Source: JBCBSZ01 sp039818945
Lineage (GTDB): Bacteria > Actinomycetota > Acidimicrobiia > Acidimicrobiales > Poriferisodalaceae
Reading direction: 5' to 3'
NCBI GenBank assembly: GCA_039818945.1
Contig: JBCBSZ010000011.1
Coordinates: forward strand, 27,273-91,272
Length of the DNA: 64,000 bases
Part shown: positions 41,742 through 49,511 of the stretch, in pieces
How positions within the stretch are numbered: the stretch's first letter is position 1
How the letters are laid out: each line of letters begins with the position of its first letter
Position numbers and translations under genes: made by a program
Notes under the pieces: generated by a model
Seen by the model: the letters and a program-made list of their open reading frames with translations, nothing else
What the model was told of the DNA's origin: nothing
The model's database searches: none

Positions 41742-43690
41742 GACGCCGGGGTCCCCAACCACTCGAAGTGCATGCCGTCGGGCCGGGTCCACGTCCCGCC
41801 CCACGCGAAGCCGTGGCTCGTGACGATCTCGACGATGCGGGGGTCCATCGTGGGGGTGGCGCCGAAGCGGTTCGTCGACGGGTTGACGTCGATCGCGATG
41901 CCGTACGAGTGGCGGGAGAGGAAGCCGCCGCTGGGCCCGCGGATCAGGCGGGGCACGTAGCAGCCACCGTTGAGGCGCGAGTCGGTCGGGTTGATCAGGC
42001 CGGCGAGACCGGCCTCCTCGATCTCGGTCATGGCGGCGCGGAACGCGGCGAGCGCGTCGCGGTGGCAGGTGAGTCGGCCGATGATCGGCACGGTCTCGCT
42101 GACGATCGAGCTCGCCACCCAGTCCGGGTCGAGCGCGACGCTGGTGCCGCTCGCCGGTCGGTACTCGACCTCCCCGAGCAGCTCCTTCAGTCCCACCGAG
42201 CTCAACACCCCGTTGGGGAGCGGTGGGTCGCCGGCCCGGACCACCCGCAGGAACCCGCTCGGCAGGCGTTCGTCGAGCTCCTCGACCAGCGCGCCGGCCT
42301 GCTCGCCGACGATCACGGCGGTCTGGGGCCGGTTCACGCCGAGCGAGAGGGCGACGGAGCGGGCCATGACGACCTCGGCGCCGCGGAGTCGGCGATCGGG
42401 TGCGATCCCGCCGATCGTCAAGCGGGCGGTGCGCCCCGAGGGAGTCCTCACGAGCAGCTCGTCGCCCACCTCGGCGTTGCGCAGTGCCGCCGACCGGGCG
42501 GACATCACGACGTCGCCGGCGCCGATGATCGCGGCGACGTCGGCGCCGAGCACCGTCGCCGCCCCGAGGGGGTCGATGCCCATGGCCGAGAGCTGGACCT
42601 GCCAGCCCGGCGTGACCCGCTGGAGCCACTCGCCGTCGCGCTGCACCCCGATCGACGCGACCGAGGCCCGGTCCATGACGATCGCCCGCATCTCGACCGC
42701 GGCCGCCGAGTCGCCGACCGCCCTGAGCGCGGCCGAGGAGAACCCGCCCGACTCCCAGACGACGACGTGGTCGCGGGGTCCGGCGACGCCCGCCCAGAGG
42801 CCGCCGTCGACCGCGGTCGCATCGATGACCAGGTCGGGGGCGGGCACGGCGCCGAGCTCGGTCGCCTCGGCCGTGCCGTGTTCGAAGACCTGTCCGCCCT
42901 CGGTGAGGATCCAGTAGCCGCTGCCGTCGTCGTTCGTGACGATCGAGGTGACGGGGTCGGCGGAACGATCGGCGCTCGAGGAGCCGTGCACGACCGCCGC
43001 CCCGAAGGCGAAGACCGTGCCGCGCTCGTCGACGAGCCAGTAGCCGTCGCCGTCGGGGGTCGGCTCCATCGCCACGATGGGAGCCCGCAGCTCGCTCGAT
43101 CCGAGGCTGCCGAAGAAGGGCGCGTCACCGAAGGCGAAGATGCCGCCGTCGGACGCGACCATCCAGTAGCCCTCGCCGGACCCCGTCGGCGCCATCCCGA
43201 CGATGGGCTGGTTCAAGGGCGTGCTGCCCATCGAGCCGAAGAAGCGGGCGTCACCGAAGGCGAAGATGCCGCCGTCGCTCGCGCCGAGCCAATACCCCTC
43301 GCCCGAGCTGGTCGGCGCCATCGCCACGACCGGCTGGTTCAGCGGGGTGCCGCCCATCGAGCCGAAGAAGCGGGCGTCGCCGACCGCGAACACGCCGCCG
43401 TCGCCAGCGGCGAGCCAGTACCCGCCACCGTCGTCGGTGGCGGCGATGGCCACCGGTGGTTCGTTCGGTGCGGCGAGGTCGAGCGCGGGCGGTGCTGGCG
43501 CATCACCGCTCGCGATGACGATGTCGGTGCCGCGCTCCGCGGCGGCCACCACACCGGCCTCGCCCTCCGTGAGCAGCTCGGGCGCGGCGAGCAGGGCGGG
43601 GTCGCCCTCGGTGGCACCCACCGGTGGGGCGAGCCCGAAGAGGGCCCCCAGGACCGCGAGGGACGCGAGCGATGACGTAGCTCTCCGCAC
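41738..43690 (-). CDS. Secreted propeller-repeat protein with C-terminal M15-type D,D-peptidase domain
   Basis: 650 residues starting at GTG 43690, seven bases after a TACCGT -10 box; a GTG three codons upstream lies inside that box. Signal peptide: SLASLAVLGALFGLAPPVGA. At about 85-290 are five 45-residue repeats (GYWLGASDGGIFAFGDARFFGSMG type) like those in the two secreted proteins at 18.6-24.5 kb. A middle region about 300-490 is unrecognised. The C-terminal about 130 residues are an M15/VanY-like peptidase: zinc ligands in SRHSYGIAIDVNP and DGMHFEWLG, with a GGTWTRPD loop. It should trim peptidoglycan peptides, with the repeats probably targeting or scaffolding. Coupled to the transglycosylase gene. 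Confidence 0.88.
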   Translation of the reverse strand: MRRATSSLASLAVLGALFGLAPPVGATEGDPALLAAPELLTEGEAGVVAAAERGTDIVIASGDAPAPPALDLAAPNEPPVAIAATDDGGGYWLAAGDGGVFAVGDARFFGSMGGTPLNQPVVAMAPTSSGEGYWLGASDGGIFAFGDARFFGSMGSTPLNQPIVGMAPTGSGEGYWMVASDGGIFAFGDAPFFGSLGSSELRAPIVAMEPTPDGDGYWLVDERGTVFAFGAAVVHGSSSADRSADPVTSIVTNDDGSGYWILTEGGQVFEHGTAEATELGAVPAPDLVIDATAVDGGLWAGVAGPRDHVVVWESGGFSSAALRAVGDSAAAVEMRAIVMDRASVASIGVQRDGEWLQRVTPGWQVQLSAMGIDPLGAATVLGADVAAIIGAGDVVMSARSAALRNAEVGDELLVRTPSGRTARLTIGGIAPDRRLRGAEVVMARSVALSLGVNRPQTAVIVGEQAGALVEELDERLPSGFLRVVRAGDPPLPNGVLSSVGLKELLGEVEYRPASGTSVALDPDWVASSIVSETVPIIGRLTCHRDALAAFRAAMTEIEEAGLAGLINPTDSRLNGGCYVPRLIRGPSGGFLSRHSYGIAIDVNPSTNRFGATPTMDPRIVEIVTSHGFAWGGTWTRPDGMHFEWLGTPAS

Positions 43691-43697
43691 CTCCGCC

Positions 43698-43703
43698 ACG
43701 GTA
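43698..43703 (-). promoter_or_regulatory. -10 box TACCGT of the wall-hydrolase operon
   Basis: TACCGT is seven bases before GTG 43690, matching the leaderless pattern seen elsewhere in the window. It overlaps the upstream GTG at 43699, which is therefore an unlikely start. Confidence 0.5.
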
Positions 43704-43788
43704 CGGAACGGCCGGCCCCAGGTGGCGTCACCGCGATCTCTCCGTGGTGGAGCTGGCGCGCTGGGCGACGGTCTGGCACCGTGCCGGC

Positions 43789-44154
43789 GTGCCCCGCCCG
43801 CTCGGACCCGATGAGCAGATCCGCTTCGGCCACGTCGAGCGCGAGATCCTGGGCCGGGTGCGCATCGTCACCGTGCCGGTGCTGCCGCCCGGGGTCGGCG
43901 GCATGTCGCTGGGCCGGTGGGTGCTCATCCGGCGAGGCCGGGAGCACGACGCCCTCCTCGCCCACGAGCTCGTCCACGCCGAGCAGTGGCACGAGCACCG
44001 GGTCCCCGGCTTCCTCGCCCGTTACCTGTGGGGCTACGCGAGCGGTCTCGTCCGCTACCGGCGCCATCGGCTCGCGTACCTGGCGATCCCGTTCGAGCGC
44101 GAGGCCCGTCGGCGGACGGCGCGCTGGGTGCGGACCCGCCGGCTGCAGAGCTGA
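43789..44154 (+). CDS. Small HExxH (DUF4157-like) putative metallopeptidase-fold protein
   Basis: About 121 residues if the GTG at 43789 is used; a longer form from GTG 43744 is possible (136 residues). The motif LLAHELVHAEQW begins near residue 57 and is a zinc-binding HExxH with a following long helix (GFLARYLWGYASGLVRYRRHRL) and a downstream Glu (IPFEREARR) that could be the third ligand. Before it is GGMSLGRWVLIRRG. Proteins of this shape occur widely in actinobacteria without known function, and the HExxH may be structural. There is no signal peptide. The gene lies between two envelope-related minus-strand operons and is the only plus-strand gene in this stretch. Confidence 0.7.
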   Translation: MPRPLGPDEQIRFGHVEREILGRVRIVTVPVLPPGVGGMSLGRWVLIRRGREHDALLAHELVHAEQWHEHRVPGFLARYLWGYASGLVRYRRHRLAYLAIPFEREARRRTARWVRTRRLQS

Positions 44155-44177
44155 GCGCCCCGGAGATCCCGGACGGA

Positions 44178-46775
44178 TCAGCAGCTCGGCGGCAGCGTGA
44201 CGGTGAAGGACACCCGCGGACCGGTGTTGCCGGCCTCGTCGAAGGCCTCGACGGCGTAGTCGACGAAGGTCTCGCCGCATCCGTCGACGTCGCCGTAGCG
44301 CCCGGAGCGCCAGTCGGGGTCGGCGAGCACCCGCTGGTCGGCGGAGGTGGTGGCGGCGACGGCGCCGCTGCGCAGGATTCGGTACCCGACCACCCCGGTG
44401 TTGTCGGTCGCCTCGCCCCAGCTCACGACGACCGCCGGCGGCTCGGACGTGGGCTCCTGGCCGAGGCCGATCGACCCCGGTGCGCTGGGTGGCGTGGTGT
44501 CGGCCGCCTCGATCGTCACCGTGGCCGGACCACCGCTCGCCGAGGGGTTGCCGTCGACGTCGAGCGCGATGACCTCGTAGGTGTGCGTGGCGCCCGGAAC
44601 CGGCGCGGCGTCGACGGCGCTCGTGGCCTCCGGACCGGCGGTGGTGAGGTCGGCGCCGTCGCGGCGGACGACGTAGGAGCCGATCCCGCTGCGGTCCTGT
44701 GACGGCGCCCACGTCACGATGACGCCGCCGGGGTCGACCGTCGCCGTCACCGAGCCCGGCGTGGTCGGACCGCGGCCGTCGCTCTCGTCGTCGTCGTCGC
44801 CGGCCGGCGTCCCCGGGATCTCGGCGGCGATCGGGGGTGACGGCAACGAGCGGTTGGCGTCGGCGTCGAGGGCGACGACGGAGTAGCCGTGGGTGGCGCC
44901 GGCGGTGGCGTCGTCGTCGACCCAGTCGTCGGCGGGACCGGAGATCGAGGCGACGGTCTCGCCGTCGCGGACGATCTCGTAGCCGGCGACGTCGTCGCCG
45001 CCCGGTGTCCAGCTGACCCGCACGCCCTCGTCGGTCACGGCCACGTCGACGCCGGCCGGCGGTGGCGGGGGAGCGAGCGGGTCGATGGTGGTCGGCGCGG
45101 AGGTCGCCGCGGCGGTGGTCGGAGGTGCGGGGGTCGTGGCCGGCGCGGCGTCGGTCGTCGCGGCGACGTTGGCCGCCGGCTGGGCCTCCTCGGGATCGGC
45201 GTCGCCACCACCGCCGAGGGCCATCGTCAGGGCGAGCAGGGCGGCCACGAGGAACGAGACCCCGGCACCAGCGGCGAGGAGGCGGCGAGACCGGTCCTGG
45301 GTGACGACCTCGAGGTTGGCGCGGGTGACGGCCGCACCGACGTCGTCGCCGAGGGAGGTGCGCAGGCGAAGCGCGTGTCGGAGCAGGTCGCGCCCGGCGT
45401 CGACGTGGCCGACGGCGAGCGCCCGCGTTCCCGCCTGGTGGTAGGCCCAGGCCTCCTCGTGCGGGTCGACGGTGGTGCCGGACGCGGCGTGGACGGCGTG
45501 GTCGAGCAGCTCACCCCACAGCTGCCACCGCCGGGTCGTGGCGACCGAGCGTTCGAACGCACGGGCCAGCGCGATGGCGTCGTCCGGTCGGCCGGCCCCG
45601 ATCGCCCAGGCGGCGGCGTGGGCCGCGGCCGGAGCCACGTCGGCGATGGCCTCGTCGGACGACTCGGTCTCGGCCCAGGACACGAGCCGCGGTCCGGCCG
45701 CTGCGAGGATGGCGGTCAGGTCGAAACGGGCACCGATCCGCTCGATCAGCGCGGGGTCGATCGTGTGACCCACCGGCTCGTCGCCGGTCGCCAGGCCCAG
45801 GTCGACCAGTTCGGTGAGCGAGTCGTCGAGATCTCCGGGGCCGGAGAGCACGGCGGAGAGCGCGGCGGCGTTGAGGCGGGTGGGCCAGAAGGCGGCCATC
45901 GCCGCGGCGGCCACCTGCGTCGTCGCGCGGCCGCGGTCGTGATCGAGGAGGTCGCGCACGACGATCTCGGGCGACGGCGCGGGGTCCTGGACGGTCCCGC
46001 GCTCCATGCGGACGCGCGCCGCCGCCTGGACGAGCGAGAGCGGCCGACCGCCGAGCGCGGCGTTGAGCGGTGCCACGTCGGAGCGCTCGACGACGTTGAG
46101 CGGGCGGGCGAACTCGCGTCCGATGAGCTCGACGGCGGCGGCAGGGCCGAGCCCGTCGAGGCCGATGGTGGTGGCGACGGGCCCGGTCAACGCCACGGAG
46201 GTGCCGAGGACCACCGCGCCGGCGGGTAGGAGGCCGGCGAGGCGTTCGAGGTGGTGCTGGGCGACGTCGGCGTGGTCGATGATGACGAGCGCCTGGCGGT
46301 CGGCGAGGCACCGGTCGATCTCATCGTCGCTCATGCGGAGGCCGAATCCGGGGCGGTCGCAGACGTGGAAGGCCTCGACCACCCGCTGCACGAGGTCGTC
46401 GCCCCGGCCGCCGGCGCCGTCGAGGAACACCACGCCCTCCGGGAACCGTTCGACGATCGGGTCGTGGGCGAGGAAGCGCAGCACGCTGGTCGTCCCGCCG
46501 CCCGGGCGGCCCTGGAGGACGACGGACCCGCCGAGCTCCAGCGTCGAGCGGAGGGTGTCGAGCACGTCCTCGCGGCCGAAGATGCGCGGCTGGGGTGGGA
46601 GGGAGGTCTCCGGGCGTGGGCGGGCGGAGAAGAGCTGGGCGTCCGGCTGGACGCGACGCAGCGAGCCCCCGGTGCGATGGGGCTCGTAGATGAGCTCGCC
46701 CACGGCGATCCTCACCGCGAGCTGCTGTTCGACGCTCCTCGTGATGGTTGCGCCCACCGACGCGACGCCTCCCAT
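44178..46775 (-). CDS. Membrane protein: NTPase-like N-domain with altered Walker A, extracellular FN3 domains
   Basis: 865 residues. After a short N-terminal region, residues about 65-300 look like an AAA/NB-ARC (STAND) NTPase. The Walker A is GRPGGGTTS (89-97), with Thr in place of the essential Lys, and the Walker B-like strand is ALVIIDHAD. Helical repeats fill about 300-490. A single membrane segment (AAGAGVSFLVAALLALTMAL, about 500-520) and a Thr/Ala/Pro linker lead to three fibronectin type III domains (about 575-865; W-x-P and YxV patterns such as VSWTPGGDDVAGYEIVRDG). The predicted topology is NTPase inside and FN3 outside. No enzyme activity is apparent. A TACGCT hexamer at 46798-46803 may be its -10 box. 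Function unknown; a transmembrane sensor or scaffold is possible. Confidence 0.85.
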   Translation of the reverse strand: MGGVASVGATITRSVEQQLAVRIAVGELIYEPHRTGGSLRRVQPDAQLFSARPRPETSLPPQPRIFGREDVLDTLRSTLELGGSVVLQGRPGGGTTSVLRFLAHDPIVERFPEGVVFLDGAGGRGDDLVQRVVEAFHVCDRPGFGLRMSDDEIDRCLADRQALVIIDHADVAQHHLERLAGLLPAGAVVLGTSVALTGPVATTIGLDGLGPAAAVELIGREFARPLNVVERSDVAPLNAALGGRPLSLVQAAARVRMERGTVQDPAPSPEIVVRDLLDHDRGRATTQVAAAAMAAFWPTRLNAAALSAVLSGPGDLDDSLTELVDLGLATGDEPVGHTIDPALIERIGARFDLTAILAAAGPRLVSWAETESSDEAIADVAPAAAHAAAWAIGAGRPDDAIALARAFERSVATTRRWQLWGELLDHAVHAASGTTVDPHEEAWAYHQAGTRALAVGHVDAGRDLLRHALRLRTSLGDDVGAAVTRANLEVVTQDRSRRLLAAGAGVSFLVAALLALTMALGGGGDADPEEAQPAANVAATTDAAPATTPAPPTTAAATSAPTTIDPLAPPPPPAGVDVAVTDEGVRVSWTPGGDDVAGYEIVRDGETVASISGPADDWVDDDATAGATHGYSVVALDADANRSLPSPPIAAEIPGTPAGDDDDESDGRGPTTPGSVTATVDPGGVIVTWAPSQDRSGIGSYVVRRDGADLTTAGPEATSAVDAAPVPGATHTYEVIALDVDGNPSASGGPATVTIEAADTTPPSAPGSIGLGQEPTSEPPAVVVSWGEATDNTGVVGYRILRSGAVAATTSADQRVLADPDWRSGRYGDVDGCGETFVDYAVEAFDEAGNTGPRVSFTVTLPPSC

Positions 46776-46797
46776 GCCGGTGTCCGATCTCTCACGG

Positions 46798-46803
46798 AGC
46801 GTA
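46798..46803 (-). promoter_or_regulatory. -10 box TACGCT of the NTPase/FN3 gene
   Basis: A TAnnnT hexamer on the minus strand 22 bases before the ATG at 46775. The short leader has no strong Shine-Dalgarno. Confidence 0.35.
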
Positions 46804-46914
46804 GGCGCCGGCGACCGGATCTCCCCAGCGCGCCCGCGCTGCGCGTGGTCACCCCCGACGGCGGGGCGTGGTCTCTGTTCCGAACGTACTGGTGCGTATC
46901 TGCGACCCGGCGAC

Positions 46915-47046
46915 TCAGTCGCGGTCGGTCGCGCTCAGGGCGCGCGACGAGCTGGCCGGCTCGGTGTCGGTGCGATGCTCGGCAGCCGCGGTCGCGAGGC
47001 GCTGGTTGGCGCGATCGGATCCTCGGCGGGCTCGGATGACCCTCAT
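46915..47046 (-). CDS. Small ORF (43 residues) coupled to the J-domain gene
   Basis: The ATG at 47046 overlaps the J-domain stop codon (ATGA) and has a perfect AGGAGG six bases upstream, inside the J-domain coding region. The product is short, basic at the start (MRVIRARRGSDRANQRL) and Thr/Ser/Asp-rich at the end, with no membrane segment. I do not recognise it. The strong ribosome-binding site plus the four-base overlap, repeated at many real junctions in this window, is the main reason to call it. AGGAGG could arise by chance as Gly-Gly-Arg codons. Confidence 0.5.
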   Translation of the reverse strand: MRVIRARRGSDRANQRLATAAAEHRTDTEPASSSRALSATDRD

Positions 47047-47639
47047 GCTCGTCCTCCTGCATGGTCGGCGCCCACGAGGCGGACGCGGCGATCGGTGCGC
47101 CGGAGCAACTCGCGCTCGAGGAGCTGCTCGAACCGACCCCGGCGCCGCGGCCGTGCCCGCCGGGGCCGATCGGTCTCGGCGGCGGGTGCGGTGGTCGCGA
47201 AGCGTTGGGCGGTGGCGAATCTGTCGGTGGCCCGGGCGGCCGCCCCGGCCATCGGGCGCGGGGTGGGCGCTGCCGCGACCACGACGGGTTCCCGGCGCTC
47301 CAGTCGAGCCGTCTCCTCGCCGGGTGCGACCTCGTCGCCGGGCGCGCCGGCGGGCTCGATCGTCACGGCGGGCTCGGTGGCCGGAGCGGGTGGGGTGGCG
47401 ATCGGCGTCGAGGGCTCCGCCGCCGAGCGGAGGAGGTCGTGGGCAGCACGGACCTGCTCGAGCGCCTCGCGCGTCCCGCCCTGGTCGGGGTGGGCCTCGA
47501 GGAGGGCGCGGCGGTAGGCCCGGCGGAGGTCTCGGGGGGTGACGTCGGGCCCGACGCCGAGGACGGCGTAGGCGTCGAGCGTCGAGAGGGCAGGGGCGTC
47601 GTCGTCCATGAGGCCGCGACGGGAGCGATCCGTGCTCAC
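47043..47639 (-). CDS. J-domain (DnaJ-like) protein
   Basis: 198 residues from a GTG at 47639 with AAGGAAG seven bases upstream; an ATG ten codons on (47609) is an alternative. Residues about 20-75 form the J domain, AYAVLGVGPDVTPRDLRRAYRR then the invariant HPD in EAHPDQGGTREAL, which should stimulate the ATPase of an Hsp70. The rest is not a normal DnaJ: no G/F region, no zinc centre; instead a Pro/Ala/Thr-rich linker and a strongly basic C-terminus (RPRRARPRRRGRFEQLLERELLRRTDRR). The basic tail might bind nucleic acid or membrane. No membrane segment is seen. It is coupled to the 43-residue ORF. Confidence 0.85.
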   Translation of the reverse strand: MSTDRSRRGLMDDDAPALSTLDAYAVLGVGPDVTPRDLRRAYRRALLEAHPDQGGTREALEQVRAAHDLLRSAAEPSTPIATPPAPATEPAVTIEPAGAPGDEVAPGEETARLERREPVVVAAAPTPRPMAGAAARATDRFATAQRFATTAPAAETDRPRRARPRRRGRFEQLLERELLRRTDRRVRLVGADHAGGRA

Positions 47640-47668
47640 CGTGGAACTTCCTTGTCCGTGGGTTGCCG

Positions 47669-47688
47669 TGAGCGGATCCGTCCGCTCA
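47669..47688. promoter_or_regulatory. Perfect 8-base palindrome in divergent region
   Basis: TGAGCGGA-TCCG-TCCGCTCA, 20 bases, lies 30 bases upstream of the J-domain start and about 95 bases upstream of the divergent crotonase. The symmetry and position fit an operator for a dimeric regulator. No terminator function is expected there. Confidence 0.45.
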
Positions 47689-47783
47689 TCTGTTCCTGTC
47701 GGCATGGGTGGGGGGAGGTGAAGGGCCGGCTCGTGGCGATCGCGGTGGTCGTGGGAGGATGGCGGCGTCGAGGGGAGCAGCTG

Positions 47784-48593
47784 ATGTCGGATCGTGTCGT
47801 GGTGACCATCGAGGACGGGGTCGCCGACGTGCGCCTCAACCGGGCCGAGAAGATGAACGCGCTCGACCCGGCGATGTTCTCGGCGCTGATCGAGACCGCC
47901 CACGGGCTCCGCGACGAGCCGGCCGTGAGGGTGGTCGTGCTCTCGGGCGAGGGCCGGGCCTTCTGCGCCGGGTTGGACTTCGACAGCTTCAAGGGGATGG
48001 CGTCGGACGAGACCGAGCGCTCGGGCTCGGCGATCGAGATCCCCGAGGACCGGATCACCAGCAACGGCCAGGAGGCGGTCTACGCGTGGACGGCGCTGCC
48101 GGTCCCGGTCATCGCGGCCGTGCACGGCGTCGCGCTCGGCGGTGGCCTGCAGCTGGCGCTCGGCGCCGACATCCGCATCGTCGCACCCGATTCCCGGATG
48201 TCCGTCCTCGAGATCCGCTGGGGCCTCGTGCCCGACATGACCGGCACCCCGATCCTGCCGGCCCTCGTGGGCATCGACGTCGCCAAGGAGCTGGCGTTCA
48301 CCGGCCGGATGGTCGAGGGCACCGAGGCCGCGCAGATCGGACTGGCGACGAAGGTGTCCGACGATCCCCGCGCCGACGCGCTCGCCCTGGCCGCCGAGAT
48401 CGCGGGGAAGAGCCCCGATGCGATCCGTGGCACTAAGGCATTGCTCGACATGGCCGGGCGGGTGAGCCTGGCCGAGTCGTTCGCCGAGGAGGCTCGCATC
48501 CAGTCGGAGCTGATCGGCAGCGCCAACCAGGTCGAGTCGGTCACGGCCTACTTCGAGCAGCGGGCGCCGCGCTTCACCGATCCGGGGGCGTGA
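47784..48593 (+). CDS. Enoyl-CoA hydratase/isomerase (crotonase family)
   Basis: 269 residues; ATG preceded by GAGGGGAG at suitable distance. The oxyanion-hole segments are GEGRAFCAGLDFDSF (about 55-70) and VHGVALGGGLQLALGADIRI (about 113-132), both intact. The crotonase fold is otherwise complete, with GLVPDMTGTPILPALVG following. The residues at the usual catalytic Glu positions are not both obvious, so hydratase, isomerase or another crotonase reaction is possible. The C-terminal half carries the typical trimerisation helix (SAIRGTKALLDMAG-like). It is a single plus-strand gene between minus-strand units. Confidence 0.9.
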   Translation: MSDRVVVTIEDGVADVRLNRAEKMNALDPAMFSALIETAHGLRDEPAVRVVVLSGEGRAFCAGLDFDSFKGMASDETERSGSAIEIPEDRITSNGQEAVYAWTALPVPVIAAVHGVALGGGLQLALGADIRIVAPDSRMSVLEIRWGLVPDMTGTPILPALVGIDVAKELAFTGRMVEGTEAAQIGLATKVSDDPRADALALAAEIAGKSPDAIRGTKALLDMAGRVSLAESFAEEARIQSELIGSANQVESVTAYFEQRAPRFTDPGA

Positions 48594-48602
48594 CGGGCGG
48601 CG

Positions 48603-49511
48603 TCAGCCGCCGATGCACTCCCTGACCGTCGCGCCGACCACCAGCGCGAACCGGTCGCGGGCCTGGGCGGTCAACCCACCGTCGGCGTCTCGCGTCGTGA
48701 TCGCCACCGCGGCGTCGGCCCAGTCGGCGAGCAGCGCGTTCTCGTGGCGCTCCGCCTGCCGGGCGATCGCCGAGTTCACGGCCGAGACGCCCTCGGTCGT
48801 CTCCTCGGACGTCACCCAGACGACGCAGCGGACGTGGTCGAGGGAGTCGAACGTGCCGGCCACGAGATCCTCGTAGCCGTCGGGGAACTCCTCGTCGTGC
48901 GCGCCGATGGCGATGACGACGACGTCGACGAGCCCGTTGCGGTGTTGGGCCGCGATCCGGGGCGAAGCGGCGAGCAGGCTGAGGCCACCGGTGGCGTCGA
49001 TCTCGACCGCGGCCGGTGCGAGGGCGAGCCGGAGCTCGCGCTCGGCGTCGCGCAGCAGCTCGTCGCCGTGGAGGGTGATGATCGTGCGCTCGAGCGGCTC
49101 GTCCGGCGCCAGCGTGGGCGGTGGGGCCTCGGTGGTCGTCGTGGTCTCCGGCCCGGTTGGGGGAGGCGGCGACGTCGTGGTGGTCGCGGGCGGAGGTTCG
49201 GTCGTCGTCGGTGCGGTCGTCGAGGGCGCTGCCGGTTCCGTCGCCGTCGGCTCCATCGCTTCGGGGCGGAGGCGGTCGGGCGATGCCTCCGTCGAGGGCT
49301 CGGCCGCGGCCACCATGACCGTGGTCGCAGCGGTGCCGGAGCGCTGGGCGATGATCATCACGACGAGCGCGATGACGGCCAGGAAGCACGCCGCGGTGTA
49401 CTGCAGGACGGCGCTGCGGTGTGGTCGGCGATGACCGATCCGTGCCGGTCGGCGATGGGTGGGATGGGCCGCCCGCCTCGGTGCGCCGCGGCGGCGGTCG
49501 CCCCCGACCAT
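48603..49511 (-). CDS. Membrane-anchored protein with SGNH-hydrolase-like extracellular domain
   Basis: 302 residues from an ATG that shares one base with the upstream stop (TGATG). The N-terminal about 40 residues are Arg-rich and cytoplasmic, followed by a membrane segment (YTAACFLAVIALVVMIIA) and a Thr/Pro/Glu linker (about 70-140). The folded part (about 145-302) resembles an SGNH/GDSL-like domain: a first strand TIITLHGDELL, where GDS is replaced by GDE, then DVVVIAIGAHDEEFPDGYEDL, corresponding to the block III region, and a C-terminal cysteine-containing end. The nucleophile serine is absent, so it may be inactive or use another mechanism. Very similar gene pairs are not known to me. 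It is coupled to a degenerate response regulator. Confidence 0.7.
   Translation of the reverse strand: MVGGDRRRGAPRRAAHPTHRRPARIGHRRPHRSAVLQYTAACFLAVIALVVMIIAQRSGTAATTVMVAAAEPSTEASPDRLRPEAMEPTATEPAAPSTTAPTTTEPPPATTTTSPPPPTGPETTTTTEAPPPTLAPDEPLERTIITLHGDELLRDAERELRLALAPAAVEIDATGGLSLLAASPRIAAQHRNGLVDVVVIAIGAHDEEFPDGYEDLVAGTFDSLDHVRCVVWVTSEETTEGVSAVNSAIARQAERHENALLADWADAAVAITTRDADGGLTAQARDRFALVVGATVRECIGG

Noticed and set aside
46880..46888. GTTCCGAAC as a possible LexA or other operator
   Set aside because: The short symmetric site lacks the spacing of the actinobacterial SOS box and has no nearby DNA-repair gene.
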